From Gaoshiqia sediminis (lineage in GTDB: Bacteria > Bacteroidota > Bacteroidia > Bacteroidales > Prolixibacteraceae): a stretch of 64,000 nucleotides of DNA. Made by a program: the position numbers and the translations under genes. Positions 44,607 to 54,125 of the stretch are shown here, piece after piece (within the stretch, counting starts at the first letter, position 1; each line of letters opens with the position of its first letter). Location of the stretch: contig NZ_JAPAAF010000004.1 of NCBI RefSeq assembly GCF_025907915.1, positions 181,699 through 245,698 on the forward strand, read 5' to 3'. The notes beneath the pieces are model-generated. The model saw only the letters and a program-made list of their open reading frames with translations. It searched no databases and was not told the origin of the DNA.

Positions 44607-46892
44607 ATGAATCTGGCCAAACTTTTAACAACTATTCTTTTTACAATCGTTCTGGGAGGTTGCACTGCCGAAAATGTGCGCCAGTCAGCTTTACTTCAGT
44701 ACGATAAACAGATTGATGGGATTATCGGACAAATGACATTGGATGAAAAAATAAACATGCTCCATGCAAAACATATGTTTGTATCGGCAGGAGTTGAACG
44801 GTTGGGAATTGCCGATATGATATATGCGGATGGCCCCTTTGGCATTCGCGAAGAAATGCAACCGGATGGCTGGATGCCTTTGGGATGGGAAACCGATAAA
44901 GCTACTTTTTTCCCTACCGGTTCGGCATTGGCAGCTACCTGGAGTCCCGAACTGGCTTATGCTTATGGAACTGGTATGGCTCGTGAGGCCCGGTTGCGAG
45001 GGAAAGATATGATCCTTGGACCGGCCATAAATATTCAACGCATTCCAACAGGAGGACGTACTTACGAATATTTAAGCGAAGACCCGTTTTTAAGTTCGAG
45101 GTTATCGGTCGGTTATACCAAAGGCGTCCAGGACAACGGGGCCGCAGCTTGTTTAAAACACTATGCCCTCAACAACCAGGAGAATAACCGGGGAACAGTA
45201 AATGTGATTGTTGGCGAACGTGCCATGCGCGAAATTTACCTTCCTCCATTTCAGGCGGCTGTTGAAGAGGCAGATGCCTATGGTGTAATGGCTGCCTATA
45301 ATAAAGTAAACGGTTGGTGGTGTGCCGAAAACGATATCCTGCTCAACAAAATTCTACGCGACGAATGGGGCTTTGCAGGCTTGGTCATTTCAGACTGGAA
45401 TGGTACACACAGCACCGTTGATGCCATAACCAACGGCCTGAATATTGAGATGCCAACTAAAAGATTTCTGGGAGATGCTTTGCTCGATTCGGTAAAAGCA
45501 GGATTGGTTTCCGAAGAAATCATCAACCAGCGCGTTCGCGAAATTTTACGCGTTCGGCTGGCAATTAAGCCAATTCCGGCCGACGAAGCCAACAAGGAAG
45601 TCACTTCACAACCGGCACAACAACAAATTGCGTATGATGTAGCTTCAAAGTCAATTGTATTGTTGAAGAATGAAGGTGTCCTTCCTTTAGATCTTAGTAA
45701 AAAACAGGTATTTGCAGTTATTGGGGCTAATGCCGAACAGACTCTGGGGCTTGGCGGAATGGGGGCCGGTGTGAAAACATTGTATGAAGTCACTCCACTC
45801 GAAGGCTTGAGAAACAAAATTGGCGATCGGGCAGAGATTGTTTATGCAAAAGGGTACGAGCCTGTTGTTTTTAGTTTTGCCGATATGTTCAGGAAAAAGA
45901 CACCCGAAGAAATTGAAAAGGAGGCCCGTGAGACAGAAGCAGTAGCTGAAAAATTGACAAAAGAAGCCGTAGAAGTGGCCTCGAAAGCTGATCTGGTTCT
46001 TTTTGTAGGTGGCAACGACCGGGCTGTGGAAACCGAAGGCAGCGACCGGAAAGACATGCAATTGCCTTCCGGACAGGATGATTTAATCCAGGCAATTGCC
46101 GCGGTAAATCCGAACATTGTAACCGTTCTTGTCAGTGGTGCCCCAAACGATCTGAATGTAGTACAACCCCTTTCAAAAGCGCTGCTGATTTCCTGGTTTA
46201 ACGGAACTGAAGGTGGAAATGCGCTGGCCGATGTATTGGTTGGAAATATATCACCCAGTGGGCGTTTGCCTTTTACACTTCCGATAAAACTGGAAGATTC
46301 ACCTGCTTATGCTTTGGGTAATTATCCGCAGGGTAAAAAGGGAGCCGATATTTTTGCCGACCTGGTTTCGGAAACCGAAAAAGTGGAAAAATCTGAAGAC
46401 AATGCACCGGATGAAAAATTAAATGACGATCCAAATACCGCTATCTATTCCGAAGAATCGCTGGTGGGTTACCGATGGTTCGATACGAAGAACATTCCCG
46501 TGATGTACCCGTTTGGTTACGGGCTTACTTACACCAATTTTGAATATTCCGATCTGAAAACTGACAAAGATAGGTATGGAAAAAACGATGTGATTACCGT
46601 TTCCTTTGAGCTGAAAAATACAGGTTCGGCTGCAGCCGACGAAGTGGTCCAGGCTTATATTCATCGGATAAACCCATCGGTGGAGTGGCCTTATAAAGAA
46701 CTCAAGGCATTTTCTCGTGTGCCATTAAATCCTGGTGAAAGCAAAACGGTTTCGTTGGAAATCCCGGTAAAAAATCTTCAGTATTGGGATGAAACGCTTC
46801 AGAGGTGGAACGACGATTTCTGCAATATCGAATTGCTGGTTGGCTCATCAGCCGGCGATATCAAGCTGAAAAAAGAAGTGACATTGAAATAA
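44607..46892 (+). CDS. GH3 beta-glycosidase (lipoprotein)
   Basis: A 761-residue glycoside hydrolase family 3 enzyme. Lipobox Cys19 (TIVLGGC) follows the signal. The TIM barrel holds ADMIYADGPFGIREE, LKHYALNNQENNRGTVNVIV and the nucleophile Asp263 in GLVISDWNGTHS. The second domain starts about residue 370 (VFAVIGANAEQTLGLGGMG) and includes a helical insert rich in Glu/Lys (~430-475). The C-terminus is a fibronectin III-like domain (GTNFEYSDLK-type start; VVQAYIHRINPSVEWPYKEL). It removes terminal beta-linked sugars exolytically, commonly glucose or xylose. Followed after 23 bases by a carboxylesterase gene. Confidence 0.93.
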   Translation: MNLAKLLTTILFTIVLGGCTAENVRQSALLQYDKQIDGIIGQMTLDEKINMLHAKHMFVSAGVERLGIADMIYADGPFGIREEMQPDGWMPLGWETDKATFFPTGSALAATWSPELAYAYGTGMAREARLRGKDMILGPAINIQRIPTGGRTYEYLSEDPFLSSRLSVGYTKGVQDNGAAACLKHYALNNQENNRGTVNVIVGERAMREIYLPPFQAAVEEADAYGVMAAYNKVNGWWCAENDILLNKILRDEWGFAGLVISDWNGTHSTVDAITNGLNIEMPTKRFLGDALLDSVKAGLVSEEIINQRVREILRVRLAIKPIPADEANKEVTSQPAQQQIAYDVASKSIVLLKNEGVLPLDLSKKQVFAVIGANAEQTLGLGGMGAGVKTLYEVTPLEGLRNKIGDRAEIVYAKGYEPVVFSFADMFRKKTPEEIEKEARETEAVAEKLTKEAVEVASKADLVLFVGGNDRAVETEGSDRKDMQLPSGQDDLIQAIAAVNPNIVTVLVSGAPNDLNVVQPLSKALLISWFNGTEGGNALADVLVGNISPSGRLPFTLPIKLEDSPAYALGNYPQGKKGADIFADLVSETEKVEKSEDNAPDEKLNDDPNTAIYSEESLVGYRWFDTKNIPVMYPFGYGLTYTNFEYSDLKTDKDRYGKNDVITVSFELKNTGSAAADEVVQAYIHRINPSVEWPYKELKAFSRVPLNPGESKTVSLEIPVKNLQYWDETLQRWNDDFCNIELLVGSSAGDIKLKKEVTLK

Positions 46893-46915
46893 AATCAACC
46901 TAAATCTTATGCAAT

Positions 46916-48586
46916 ATGAAAACTAACAGACGTAACTTTTTTCAGACCCTTGGGGTTGGTGCTGCCGGGATCGGATTGGCATCGGTGCCATTAAGTGGTT
47001 ATTCAGCCCTCAATAATTTATCAACGGATGACGATGATCAGCAGTTGTTTATCGGCGATGATATTGCCATTGCCGAAACTCAATACGGAAAAGTGAAGGG
47101 TTTTATTTTGCGTGGAATCCACCAGTTTCGTGGAATCCCATACGGGGCCGATACCTCGGGCAAAAACCGCTTTATGCCTCCCCTGCCACCTCAACTCTGG
47201 AACGGGATATTACCAACTGTTTGGTGGGGAAACACAGCCCCTCAATTGATGGACAACCGCTACGCAAACGCGTATTCCTCGTTTGTTGATCACTGGAACT
47301 ACGACGATGTGAGTGAAGATTGCCTGAAGTTGAACATCTGGACCCCTGCGCCCGACAATAAGAAACGTTCGGTGCTGGTGTGGCTGCACGGCGGCGGCTA
47401 CACCAACGGAAACGGCATTGAGCAGGACGGCTACGATGGCGAAAACCTGAGCCGCAAGGGCGACATCGTATTTGTATCGATCAATCACCGGCTGGGGCCA
47501 ATCGGCTTTTCCGATCTGTCAGCGGTTGGCGGTGAAAAGTATGCTCATTCCGGCAATGTTGGCGCACTCGATATGGTCGCTGCCCTTCGGTGGGTGAAGG
47601 ACAATATCTCCAACTTTGGTGGTGATCCTGCCAATGTAACCATCATGGGGCAATCGGGCGGCGGCGCAAAAGTCTGCATACTGACTGCGATGCCTCAGGC
47701 AAAAGGGCTATTTCACAAAGCTGTTCCGCTGAGTGGATCCACCATTAAAGCAATGGACCAGGACTATTCGAGGAAGATTGGCGAATATATTTTGAAAGAG
47801 GCAGGACTAACGGCTTCCGAGGTGGACAAACTTCAGGAGATGCCCTGGAAAGAATACATCTTACTGGCTAATAAGGCGGCCCAGAAAGCTGCGACTGAGA
47901 TGGGGACTGCCGGTATGCGCGGCGGTTTTGCCCCGGTGGCCGACGGGGTTAACCTTCCCAAAGGGCAGTTTTATGCCGATCCAACTGGCCTGTCGGCTGT
48001 TGTACCCATGCTGATTTGCACCACTTTTCACGAGTGGGGAATGGCCCGTACCATGCCCGAGATGGAAAGTATCACAGCAGAGAAAGCCGTGGAGATGCTG
48101 AAAGAGCGTGCCGGATTTGGCGGTGGCTTAGGCGATAAAGCACAAGCGGTTTACGAGGCGTATGCCAAAACTTTCCCGAATGCCAAGCCTATCGAAATTA
48201 TGACCCTGGTTAGCAGCAACCGGAAAGGGGCGATCGAAACGGCCAATGCAAAAACTGCTCAGACGGCACCGGTTTACCTGGCCTGGTTTGGATGGGAGCC
48301 CCCTTTATTCAACAACCGCATGCGCGCCTTTCATTGCCTGGATATTTGTTTCTGGTTTGCCAATACCGACCTGATGCTGACGCACACGGGCGGTGGAAAA
48401 CGTCCACGGCAGTTAGCAGATAAAATGTCCTCGGCTTTGTTTCAGTTTATGAAAACCGGAAATCCAAACGGAGGAGGCCTGCCGGAATGGAAACCTTATT
48501 CTCCTGAAACGGGAGAAACCATGGTTTTGACTGATGTACCGGAATTGAAAAATGATCCCGACCGGTCAGCCCGGCAATTGCTGTAA
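46916..48586 (+). CDS. Type-B carboxylesterase with Tat-type signal
   Basis: A 556-residue alpha/beta hydrolase of the carboxylesterase type-B family. The N-terminus MKTNRRNFFQTLGVGAAGIG is a Tat-type signal. Conserved segments are VKGFILRGIHQFRGIPYGAD, VLVWLHGGGYTNGNG (oxyanion hole), Ser247 in TIMGQSGGG, and the C-terminal His region AFHCLDICFWFANTD. Such enzymes hydrolyse carboxylic esters, and in PULs are seen with phenolic or acyl-decorated substrates. It lies 23 bases after the GH3 gene, so it is probably in the same transcript. Substrate is inferred only from context. Confidence 0.88.
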   Translation: MKTNRRNFFQTLGVGAAGIGLASVPLSGYSALNNLSTDDDDQQLFIGDDIAIAETQYGKVKGFILRGIHQFRGIPYGADTSGKNRFMPPLPPQLWNGILPTVWWGNTAPQLMDNRYANAYSSFVDHWNYDDVSEDCLKLNIWTPAPDNKKRSVLVWLHGGGYTNGNGIEQDGYDGENLSRKGDIVFVSINHRLGPIGFSDLSAVGGEKYAHSGNVGALDMVAALRWVKDNISNFGGDPANVTIMGQSGGGAKVCILTAMPQAKGLFHKAVPLSGSTIKAMDQDYSRKIGEYILKEAGLTASEVDKLQEMPWKEYILLANKAAQKAATEMGTAGMRGGFAPVADGVNLPKGQFYADPTGLSAVVPMLICTTFHEWGMARTMPEMESITAEKAVEMLKERAGFGGGLGDKAQAVYEAYAKTFPNAKPIEIMTLVSSNRKGAIETANAKTAQTAPVYLAWFGWEPPLFNNRMRAFHCLDICFWFANTDLMLTHTGGGKRPRQLADKMSSALFQFMKTGNPNGGGLPEWKPYSPETGETMVLTDVPELKNDPDRSARQLL

Positions 48587-48926
48587 ATAATCAAACTTTA
48601 AAAGTTGACCGGGCGCTGTGCCTCGTTCCGGGAATATTCGCCGATGAAATCGAAGCTAATCGTCCGGTCTCCATTTCTGCTTCTCTCAGAATTCATCCAG
48701 ATCAGGAAATTTTGGTTGTATAACATATCTGGTTTGTACTTTCATTTTTTAAATCTATCATTGTGTCAATACGACGTGAATGTTTGATTTGCTTGATTCT
48801 GGTTGACTTTGTTCTTGTTTTTGAGCGGGGGTGCTCAATTCAAGATTGTGCGGCAATGTTTCGACTGACTGAACAATGCCTCTTTTATGAAATAGAAGAA
48901 ATTAAATTTTAGAAGAATAATCGATT
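48587..48926. other. Gap between the carboxylesterase and the second GH3 gene
   Basis: A 340-base stretch with no convincing gene. A small stem TTGAGC/GCTCAA (48821-48826 with 48833-48838) is seen, which could be a weak terminator. I see no clear -7 box for the next gene. Confidence 0.35.
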
Positions 48927-51377
48927 ATGAATAAAAAATGGTCTTATAAAAAACGAATGATTCAGTTCTCCTTGTTGATGTTGGTAATGGCTGGAATTAC
49001 TGGTTGTAATCTTTCCGAAAAGGGAAAAACCGATCAGGAAAGAGTAGAGGAGATGGTTTCGGCCTTGAGTTTGGAACAAAAGGCTCAGTTGTTGATTGGT
49101 ACAGGTATGTTCATGGATTTGCCGGATTCCATCAAAAATATGTTTGGCGATCGGAAAATGGACGAAAATACAGACACCCTGTACACCAATATGGTTGATC
49201 GCATACGGAAATATCTCCCGGGTGCGGCAGGTTTTAGCTCCGAATTTCCGGAAATAGGCATTAGCTCGCAGGTATTGGCCGATGGGCCGGCCGGTTTGCG
49301 GATTTCACCCAAAAGAAAAGGCGAGGAGCGAACTTATTATTGCACGGCTTTCCCGATTGCCACGGTGCTGGCTTCGAGTTGGGATACAGAGCTGGTTTAC
49401 CGGGTAGGCGAGGCGATGGGCAACGAAGTGCTGGAATATGGGGCCGATGTGTTGCTGGCCCCGGGGATGAATATTCAGCGCGACCCGTTGTGCGGACGTA
49501 ATTTTGAGTACTATTCCGAAGACCCGCTGGTGACCGGTAAAATGGCCGCGGCCATGGTTAACGGCATCCAGTCGAACGGCGTGGGCACCTCTGTGAAACA
49601 TTTTGCCGCCAACAATCAGGAAACCAACAGGATGTCGGTAAACACGGTTGTAAGTGAGCGGGCGTTGCGCGAAATCTATCTGAAAGGTTTTGAAATTGCC
49701 GTGAAAGAGGCGCAACCATGGACGGTGATGTCATCCTATAATAAAATTAATGGCGTTTATACATCCGAAAGTCACGATCTGTTGACAAAAATATTACGCA
49801 ATGATTGGGGGTTTGCCGGTTATGTAATGACTGACTGGGGTGGTGGCAGCGACGTGGTGGCCCAAATGGAAGCTGGAAACGATATGATCCAGCCGGGTCA
49901 GCCGAAGCAAATCCAGGAGTTAATTGCAGCCGTAAACGAAGGTCGTTTGGATGAAGCCGTGTTGGATCAAAACCTGTCCCGCATCTTGGGAATTATGCTG
50001 AAATCCCCCAAACATAAGGGGTATGCTTATTCCTCAAATCCCGACTTGCAAGCACATGCAGCCGTAACCCGACAGGCTGCAACCGACGGGATGGTCTTGC
50101 TCGAAAATAAAAACCAGGCGCTTCCAATTGCTGAAAACCTGAAAAAGGTAGCTGCTTTCGGAAATACTTCCTATGATTTTGTTGCTGGCGGCACCGGCAG
50201 TGGAGATGTAAACGAAGCATATACCATTTCGCTGATCGAAGGACTGAAAAACGGGGGCTTCGAAACCGATGAGGAATTGGCGGCAATTTACGAGGCCTAC
50301 ATTCAGGAAAACCGGGCAAAATCGGGTAACCCGAAAAATTGGCTGGCAGCACTCATGGGTGGAAAAGAACCCGTTGAAGAAATGCCCCTTGCAAAAGCAC
50401 TGGCAGCAAAAATGGCCGGTAAGGCAGATGTTGCCCTGATCACTATTGGCCGCAACTCGGGCGAAGGTGGCGACCGGGAGGCTGTGGAGGGTGATTTTTA
50501 CCTCACCGCAACTGAAAAAGCCATGATCAAAGATGTGACGGAGGCATTCCGGGCAAAAGGCAAGAAAGCGATTGTGGTGCTGAATGTGGGCGGCGTAATT
50601 GAAACTGCCAGCTGGCGCGAATGGCCCGATGCAGTTTTGATGGCCTGGCAGCCGGGACAGGAAGCCGGTAATTCGGTAGTGGATGTGCTTACCGGCAAGG
50701 TGAACCCTTCGGGAAAACTGGCGGTTACCTTCCCGCTTTCTTATCAGGATGCCCCATCGGCTAAAAATTTTCCGGGCGTTGAGGTGAAATCGGATCAAAC
50801 AGATGATGCGGCCGATTTATCAGGCTTCTCGTTTATGCGGCGTGTTCCCTGGGAGGTTGTTTATGAAGAAGATATTTACGTGGGCTACCGCTACTACAAC
50901 ACGTTTAATGTGCCTGTGGCTTACGAGTTTGGCTACGGACTGTCATACACCAATTTCGAATATGCAAATTTACAGCTCGGCTCAGCCACTTTTGACGGCA
51001 CGCTTACCGCTTCGATTGAAGTGAAAAATACAGGTTCGGTTGCCGGACGCGAAGTGGTTCAGCTATATGCCGGTGCCCCGAACGGCAAACTGGAAAAACC
51101 CGAAGCAACATTAGTTGCTTTTGGCAAAACTCGTCTGTTGCAGCCAGGTGAATCCGAAACTCTCAGTTTTACCATTAATGCAAGCGATTTGGCATCGTTC
51201 GATGAGGCGGCCTCGGCTTGGATTATCGAACCGGGAAGCTACTCCCTGAAAGTGGGCGCCTCTTCGCTTAAAATACACCAAACAGCTTCGTTTGAGGTTG
51301 ACTCGGAGATGAATGTTGGCCAGGTTAGCAAAGCGTTGGCTCCACAGCGTAGCTTCGACCGGTTAAGTTTAAATTAA
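48927..51377 (+). CDS. Second GH3 beta-glycosidase (lipoprotein)
   Basis: An 816-residue GH3 enzyme with lipobox Cys27 (VMAGITGC). Recognisable parts are PEIGISSQVLADGPAGLRIS, LAPGMNIQRDPLCGRNFEYY, VKHFAANNQETNRMSVNTVV, and nucleophile Asp303 in YVMTDWGGGSDVV. A second domain begins with TDGMVLLENKNQALPIAENL, contains IGRNSGEGGDREAVEGDFYL, and the fibronectin III-like domain ends the protein. It differs from the first GH3 and is closer to beta-glucosidases of ~800 residues. Probably acts on a different linkage. It is followed by a terminator and a remnant of another GH3. Confidence 0.93.
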   Translation: MNKKWSYKKRMIQFSLLMLVMAGITGCNLSEKGKTDQERVEEMVSALSLEQKAQLLIGTGMFMDLPDSIKNMFGDRKMDENTDTLYTNMVDRIRKYLPGAAGFSSEFPEIGISSQVLADGPAGLRISPKRKGEERTYYCTAFPIATVLASSWDTELVYRVGEAMGNEVLEYGADVLLAPGMNIQRDPLCGRNFEYYSEDPLVTGKMAAAMVNGIQSNGVGTSVKHFAANNQETNRMSVNTVVSERALREIYLKGFEIAVKEAQPWTVMSSYNKINGVYTSESHDLLTKILRNDWGFAGYVMTDWGGGSDVVAQMEAGNDMIQPGQPKQIQELIAAVNEGRLDEAVLDQNLSRILGIMLKSPKHKGYAYSSNPDLQAHAAVTRQAATDGMVLLENKNQALPIAENLKKVAAFGNTSYDFVAGGTGSGDVNEAYTISLIEGLKNGGFETDEELAAIYEAYIQENRAKSGNPKNWLAALMGGKEPVEEMPLAKALAAKMAGKADVALITIGRNSGEGGDREAVEGDFYLTATEKAMIKDVTEAFRAKGKKAIVVLNVGGVIETASWREWPDAVLMAWQPGQEAGNSVVDVLTGKVNPSGKLAVTFPLSYQDAPSAKNFPGVEVKSDQTDDAADLSGFSFMRRVPWEVVYEEDIYVGYRYYNTFNVPVAYEFGYGLSYTNFEYANLQLGSATFDGTLTASIEVKNTGSVAGREVVQLYAGAPNGKLEKPEATLVAFGKTRLLQPGESETLSFTINASDLASFDEAASAWIIEPGSYSLKVGASSLKIHQTASFEVDSEMNVGQVSKALAPQRSFDRLSLN

Positions 51378-51422
51378 CAGAAAATAGCAGGTTTCGTTTT
51401 ATATGGATTGGTTAGTTGAATT

Positions 51423-51457
51423 GGCTTTCTGCACTTCCGGTTTTGTGCCGGGGTGCA
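51423..51457 (+). terminator. Terminator after the second GH3 gene
   Basis: GGCTTTCTGCAC (51423-51434) and GTGCAGAAGCC (51443-51453) pair with one bulge, enclosing an inner CCGG/CCGG; TTTT follows. It lies 46 bases after the stop codon. Confidence 0.8.
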
Positions 51458-51479
51458 GAAGCCTTTTAATCGAAAAACG

Positions 51480-51657
51480 ATGAAGAAATTTTCAGCAATT
51501 TTTTATCCTTAGTGTGCTTTTCAGTTGCGTGGGTAGGTTACGGGTTGGCCTTCATCGATTTGAATAGGCATGGCGTTTTGGATCCGTATGAATACTGGCG
51601 TTTGCCGGTTGCCGAACGGGCACAGGATTTAGCCAGGAGGAAGTCGGTGGAGCAAAT
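51480..51657 (+). pseudogene. Truncated, frameshifted N-terminus of a third GH3 gene
   Basis: ATG 51480 begins MKKFSAIF, then a stop follows after two more codons. In other frames the reading goes on as ILSVLFSC (lipobox-like) and then FIDLNRHGVLDPYEYWRLPV, AERAQDLARRKSVEQI. The second stretch matches the start of GH3 enzymes that begin D-x-N-x-x-G-x-LDPYE-x-WRLPVEERA. At least one frameshift is required, probably in the T6 tract at 51499-51504. Matching sequence ends at about 51655, where the 3' end of hemE begins. The rest of the gene, several hundred codons, is missing. So a deletion removed most of a third GH3 gene and brought hemE next to its start. Confidence 0.75.
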
Positions 51658-52686
51658 TTATTCCCAGTTGGTACTTTTAATCCAGTCCACTACAAACTTG
51701 GCATTTTCGTAAGGAATGTCGGGAAGGAATCCGTGTCCCAGATTGAATATCCATTTTTCATTTTCACGGAAAAATGGCTTGTAATTTTCCAATATCTGTT
51801 CAATTTCCTGCCGGGTTCCATATAAATAGCGGGGATCGAGGTTTCCCTGCAGGCCAACCTCCGGATGGACCAGCTGCCGCGCGTGTTCAAGCGGCATTTG
51901 CCAGTCGATGCTGACAAAATCGGCCAAATCGGGCGTAACGTACTTCAGGCCGGTGCCCAATCCTTTCGGGAAGAAGATGAACGGTGTGCCGGTACTGCGA
52001 ACAGCCTGGCCAATTTTTTTAACCGCTGGCATAAACAGTTCCCGGTACAGTTCAACCGGGACCAGGTTGGCATGCGTTTCGAAAAGCTGGAACGCGTCAA
52101 TCCCGTGCTCAATTTGCTTTTGTGCGTAGTGGGCTGATAAATCAGCAATAGCATCAATCAGCCTTTGGGCTTCTTTTTTATGCTGAAAAAGAAACTTGAT
52201 GGCCTCCGGGAAATTGGGGTTTGAACTGATTCCCTGCACCATGTAGCACAGGGTGGTAAGCGGGGCTCCGCAGAAACCGATTAAGGGAATGTTGGCAGGC
52301 CGTTGACGGATAATTTCATCAATGTTCCGGTAAATGTATTCCAGTTTTTCCGGTGCCGGACAGAGGTGATCAGCCGGATTGGACAATCCCTTCAGTGGTT
52401 TGTTGAATACGGGCCCGTGGTCGGTGAACTCCAGCTCCATGCCCATCGCATTCGGGATGACCAGAATGTCCGAAAACAGAATGGCCGCGTCAACCCCCAA
52501 ATCATAAATGGGCATGAGGGTCACTTCGGCGGCCAGTTTTTCATCCTCCATCAACTCGTGAAAGGTATAGCGTTCCTTTAGTTTATTGTAGTTGGGCAAC
52601 ACACGTCCGGCCTGGCGCATAAACCAAACCGGTGGGCGAGAGGTCTTCTTTCCGTTTATCTTATCCAGAAAAATCGAGTTCTGCAT
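51658..52686 (-). CDS. hemE: Uroporphyrinogen decarboxylase
   Basis: A 342-residue URO-D enzyme. Conserved segments are PPVWFMRQAGRVLPNY at the N-terminus, LGVDAAILFSDILVIPNAMG, GFCGAPLTTLCYMVQG and the C-terminal FNLGHGFLPDIPYENAKFVV. It converts uroporphyrinogen III to coproporphyrinogen III in the cytoplasm. ATG 52686 (MQNSIFLDKI) is preferred over the longer frame from 52755. It lies 26 bases after hemL on the same strand. Its stop codon abuts the GH3 remnant, so the end of the heme operon was probably touched by the deletion. Confidence 0.95.
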   Translation of the reverse strand: MQNSIFLDKINGKKTSRPPVWFMRQAGRVLPNYNKLKERYTFHELMEDEKLAAEVTLMPIYDLGVDAAILFSDILVIPNAMGMELEFTDHGPVFNKPLKGLSNPADHLCPAPEKLEYIYRNIDEIIRQRPANIPLIGFCGAPLTTLCYMVQGISSNPNFPEAIKFLFQHKKEAQRLIDAIADLSAHYAQKQIEHGIDAFQLFETHANLVPVELYRELFMPAVKKIGQAVRSTGTPFIFFPKGLGTGLKYVTPDLADFVSIDWQMPLEHARQLVHPEVGLQGNLDPRYLYGTRQEIEQILENYKPFFRENEKWIFNLGHGFLPDIPYENAKFVVDWIKSTNWE

Positions 52687-52712
52687 GTTCTTCTTTTTGA
52701 AGGTTGTTGAAT

Positions 52713-54002
52713 TTACAGGCTTTTCAGGGCTTTTTCGCTGGCAGCAATGATGCACTGGATATCGTCATCGGTGTGGGCATCAGAAACAAAAAGGCACTCG
52801 AACTGTGACGGGGCCAGGTAAATTCCGCTTTCCAATGATTTTTTGAAATAGCTGGCATAGCGGGCTGTGTCCGATTTCATGGCCTGGTCGAACGATTTCA
52901 CTTCTTTTTCCTGCGTGAAAAACAAAGTCATCATCGAGCCAATACGGTTAATAACACCAGGGATGCCTTTTTTGTCGAGGTTTGCGCTTAACCCGGCTTC
53001 CAGGTTGGTCGCCTTGCGTTCCAGACCGGCATAAATTTTCGGATTGTCCTTCAGTGTTTTTAGCATGACTTTGCCGGCGGCCATGGCCAATGGATTCCCC
53101 GATAAAGTACCGGCTTGGTATACAGGACCTTCCGGTGCCAGTTGATTCATGATTTCCGCCTTGCCGCCGTAAGCGCCTACCGGCAGGCCACCGCCAATGA
53201 TTTTCCCCAAGGTGGTCAGGTCGGGCTCAATGCCAAACCGTTCCTGGGCGCCGCCAGGCGCCAGGCGGAAGCCGGTGATGACTTCATCAAAAATCAACAG
53301 TGAACCATACTGTTCGGTCAACTCCCGCAATCCTTTCAGAAAACCGGGTTCAGGCAAAACCACGCCCATGTTCCCGGCTACCGGTTCAAGGATGACAGCT
53401 GCAATGTCATGGCCTCGCTCTTCGAAAAGTTTTTTAACCGATTCCAGGTTATTGAATTCGGCCGTCAATGTATTTTGGGCAGCCGCCTTGGTAACCCCCG
53501 GACTGTCGGGCAGGCCAAGTGTGATTGCGCCCGACCCTGCTTTAATCAGAAAGCTATCGGCATGGCCGTGGTAGCATCCGGCAAATTTTACGACCAAATC
53601 GCGGCCTGTAAATCCGCGGGCCAGTCGCAGGGCGCTCATAGTGGCTTCGGTGCCCGAGTTCACCATCCGTACTTTTTGTACCGAAGGAACCATGGCCGTA
53701 ATCAGTTCGGCCATCTCGGTTTCTATCAGCGTTGGCGCTCCATAGCTGGTACCGAGCGTGGCTGCCTCTTTTACTGCTTCAACGATTTCATCATGCGCGT
53801 GTCCCAAAATCAGTGGCCCCCAGGATGCGACAAAGTCAAGATATTCATTGTCGTCAATATCCCAGATCCTTGCCCCTTTTGCTTTTTTTATAAAAATGGG
53901 ATCGGCCTGCACGCTTTTGAACGCGCGGACAGGTGAGTTAACTCCGCCCGGGATAAGTTGTCTGGCTTTTTCAAATGCCTGTATGCTGTTGTGGTAGTTC
54001 AT
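52713..54002 (-). CDS. hemL: Glutamate-1-semialdehyde 2,1-aminomutase
   Basis: A 429-residue PLP enzyme: [20 protein letters not shown] near the N-terminus, [54 protein letters not shown] and the catalytic Lys in [19 protein letters not shown] (~264). It makes 5-aminolevulinate from glutamate-1-semialdehyde, the step after hemA. ATG 54002 lies immediately next to a heptanucleotide repeat; an in-frame TTG at 54038 would translate part of that repeat ([12 protein letters not shown]) and is unlikely to be native. No Shine-Dalgarno-like sequence is visible in the repeat. Confidence 0.95.
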   Translation of the reverse strand: MNYHNSIQAFEKARQLIPGGVNSPVRAFKSVQADPIFIKKAKGARIWDIDDNEYLDFVASWGPLILGHAHDEIVEAVKEAATLGTSYGAPTLIETEMAELITAMVPSVQKVRMVNSGTEATMSALRLARGFTGRDLVVKFAGCYHGHADSFLIKAGSGAITLGLPDSPGVTKAAAQNTLTAEFNNLESVKKLFEERGHDIAAVILEPVAGNMGVVLPEPGFLKGLRELTEQYGSLLIFDEVITGFRLAPGGAQERFGIEPDLTTLGKIIGGGLPVGAYGGKAEIMNQLAPEGPVYQAGTLSGNPLAMAAGKVMLKTLKDNPKIYAGLERKATNLEAGLSANLDKKGIPGVINRIGSMMTLFFTQEKEVKSFDQAMKSDTARYASYFKKSLESGIYLAPSQFECLFVSDAHTDDDIQCIIAASEKALKSL

Positions 54003-54051
54003 AGTTTCAAGTTTCGAGTTTCGAGTTTCAAGTTCCAAGTCTCAAGTTGAC
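54003..54051. repeat. Heptanucleotide repeat array abutting the hemL start
   Basis: Seven units of 7 bases, AGTTTC(A/G) and variants, run from 54003 to 54051: two AGTTTCA, two AGTTTCG, then AGTTCCA, AGTCTCA and AGTTGAC. On the minus strand the array is the entire sequence immediately before the hemL start codon, so copy-number change would alter the 5' leader. Confidence 0.85.
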
Positions 54052-54073
54052 CTTTGTCAATGCCCAAATCACG

Positions 54074-54115
54074 TTGACCAATCACCAATTACTATTGACT
54101 AATGACCAATTATTC
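54074..54115. repeat. Second heptanucleotide array between hemB and hemL
   Basis: Six 7-base units: TTGACCA, ATCACCA, ATTACTA, TTGACTA, ATGACCA, ATTATTC. The pattern is ATnACCA-like and different from the array next to hemL, separated by 22 bases. It lies entirely between hemL (starts 54002) and the hemB stop (54126). Confidence 0.75.
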
Positions 54116-54125
54116 GATGCCTACT

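Noticed and set aside
48605..48787. 60-codon frame in the gap before the second GH3.
   Set aside because: No recognisable domain or start signal; composition looks random for this AT-rich gap.
54002..54038. TTG start at 54038 for hemL giving a 12-residue extension.
   Set aside because: The extension is a translated heptamer repeat; family homology starts at ATG 54002.
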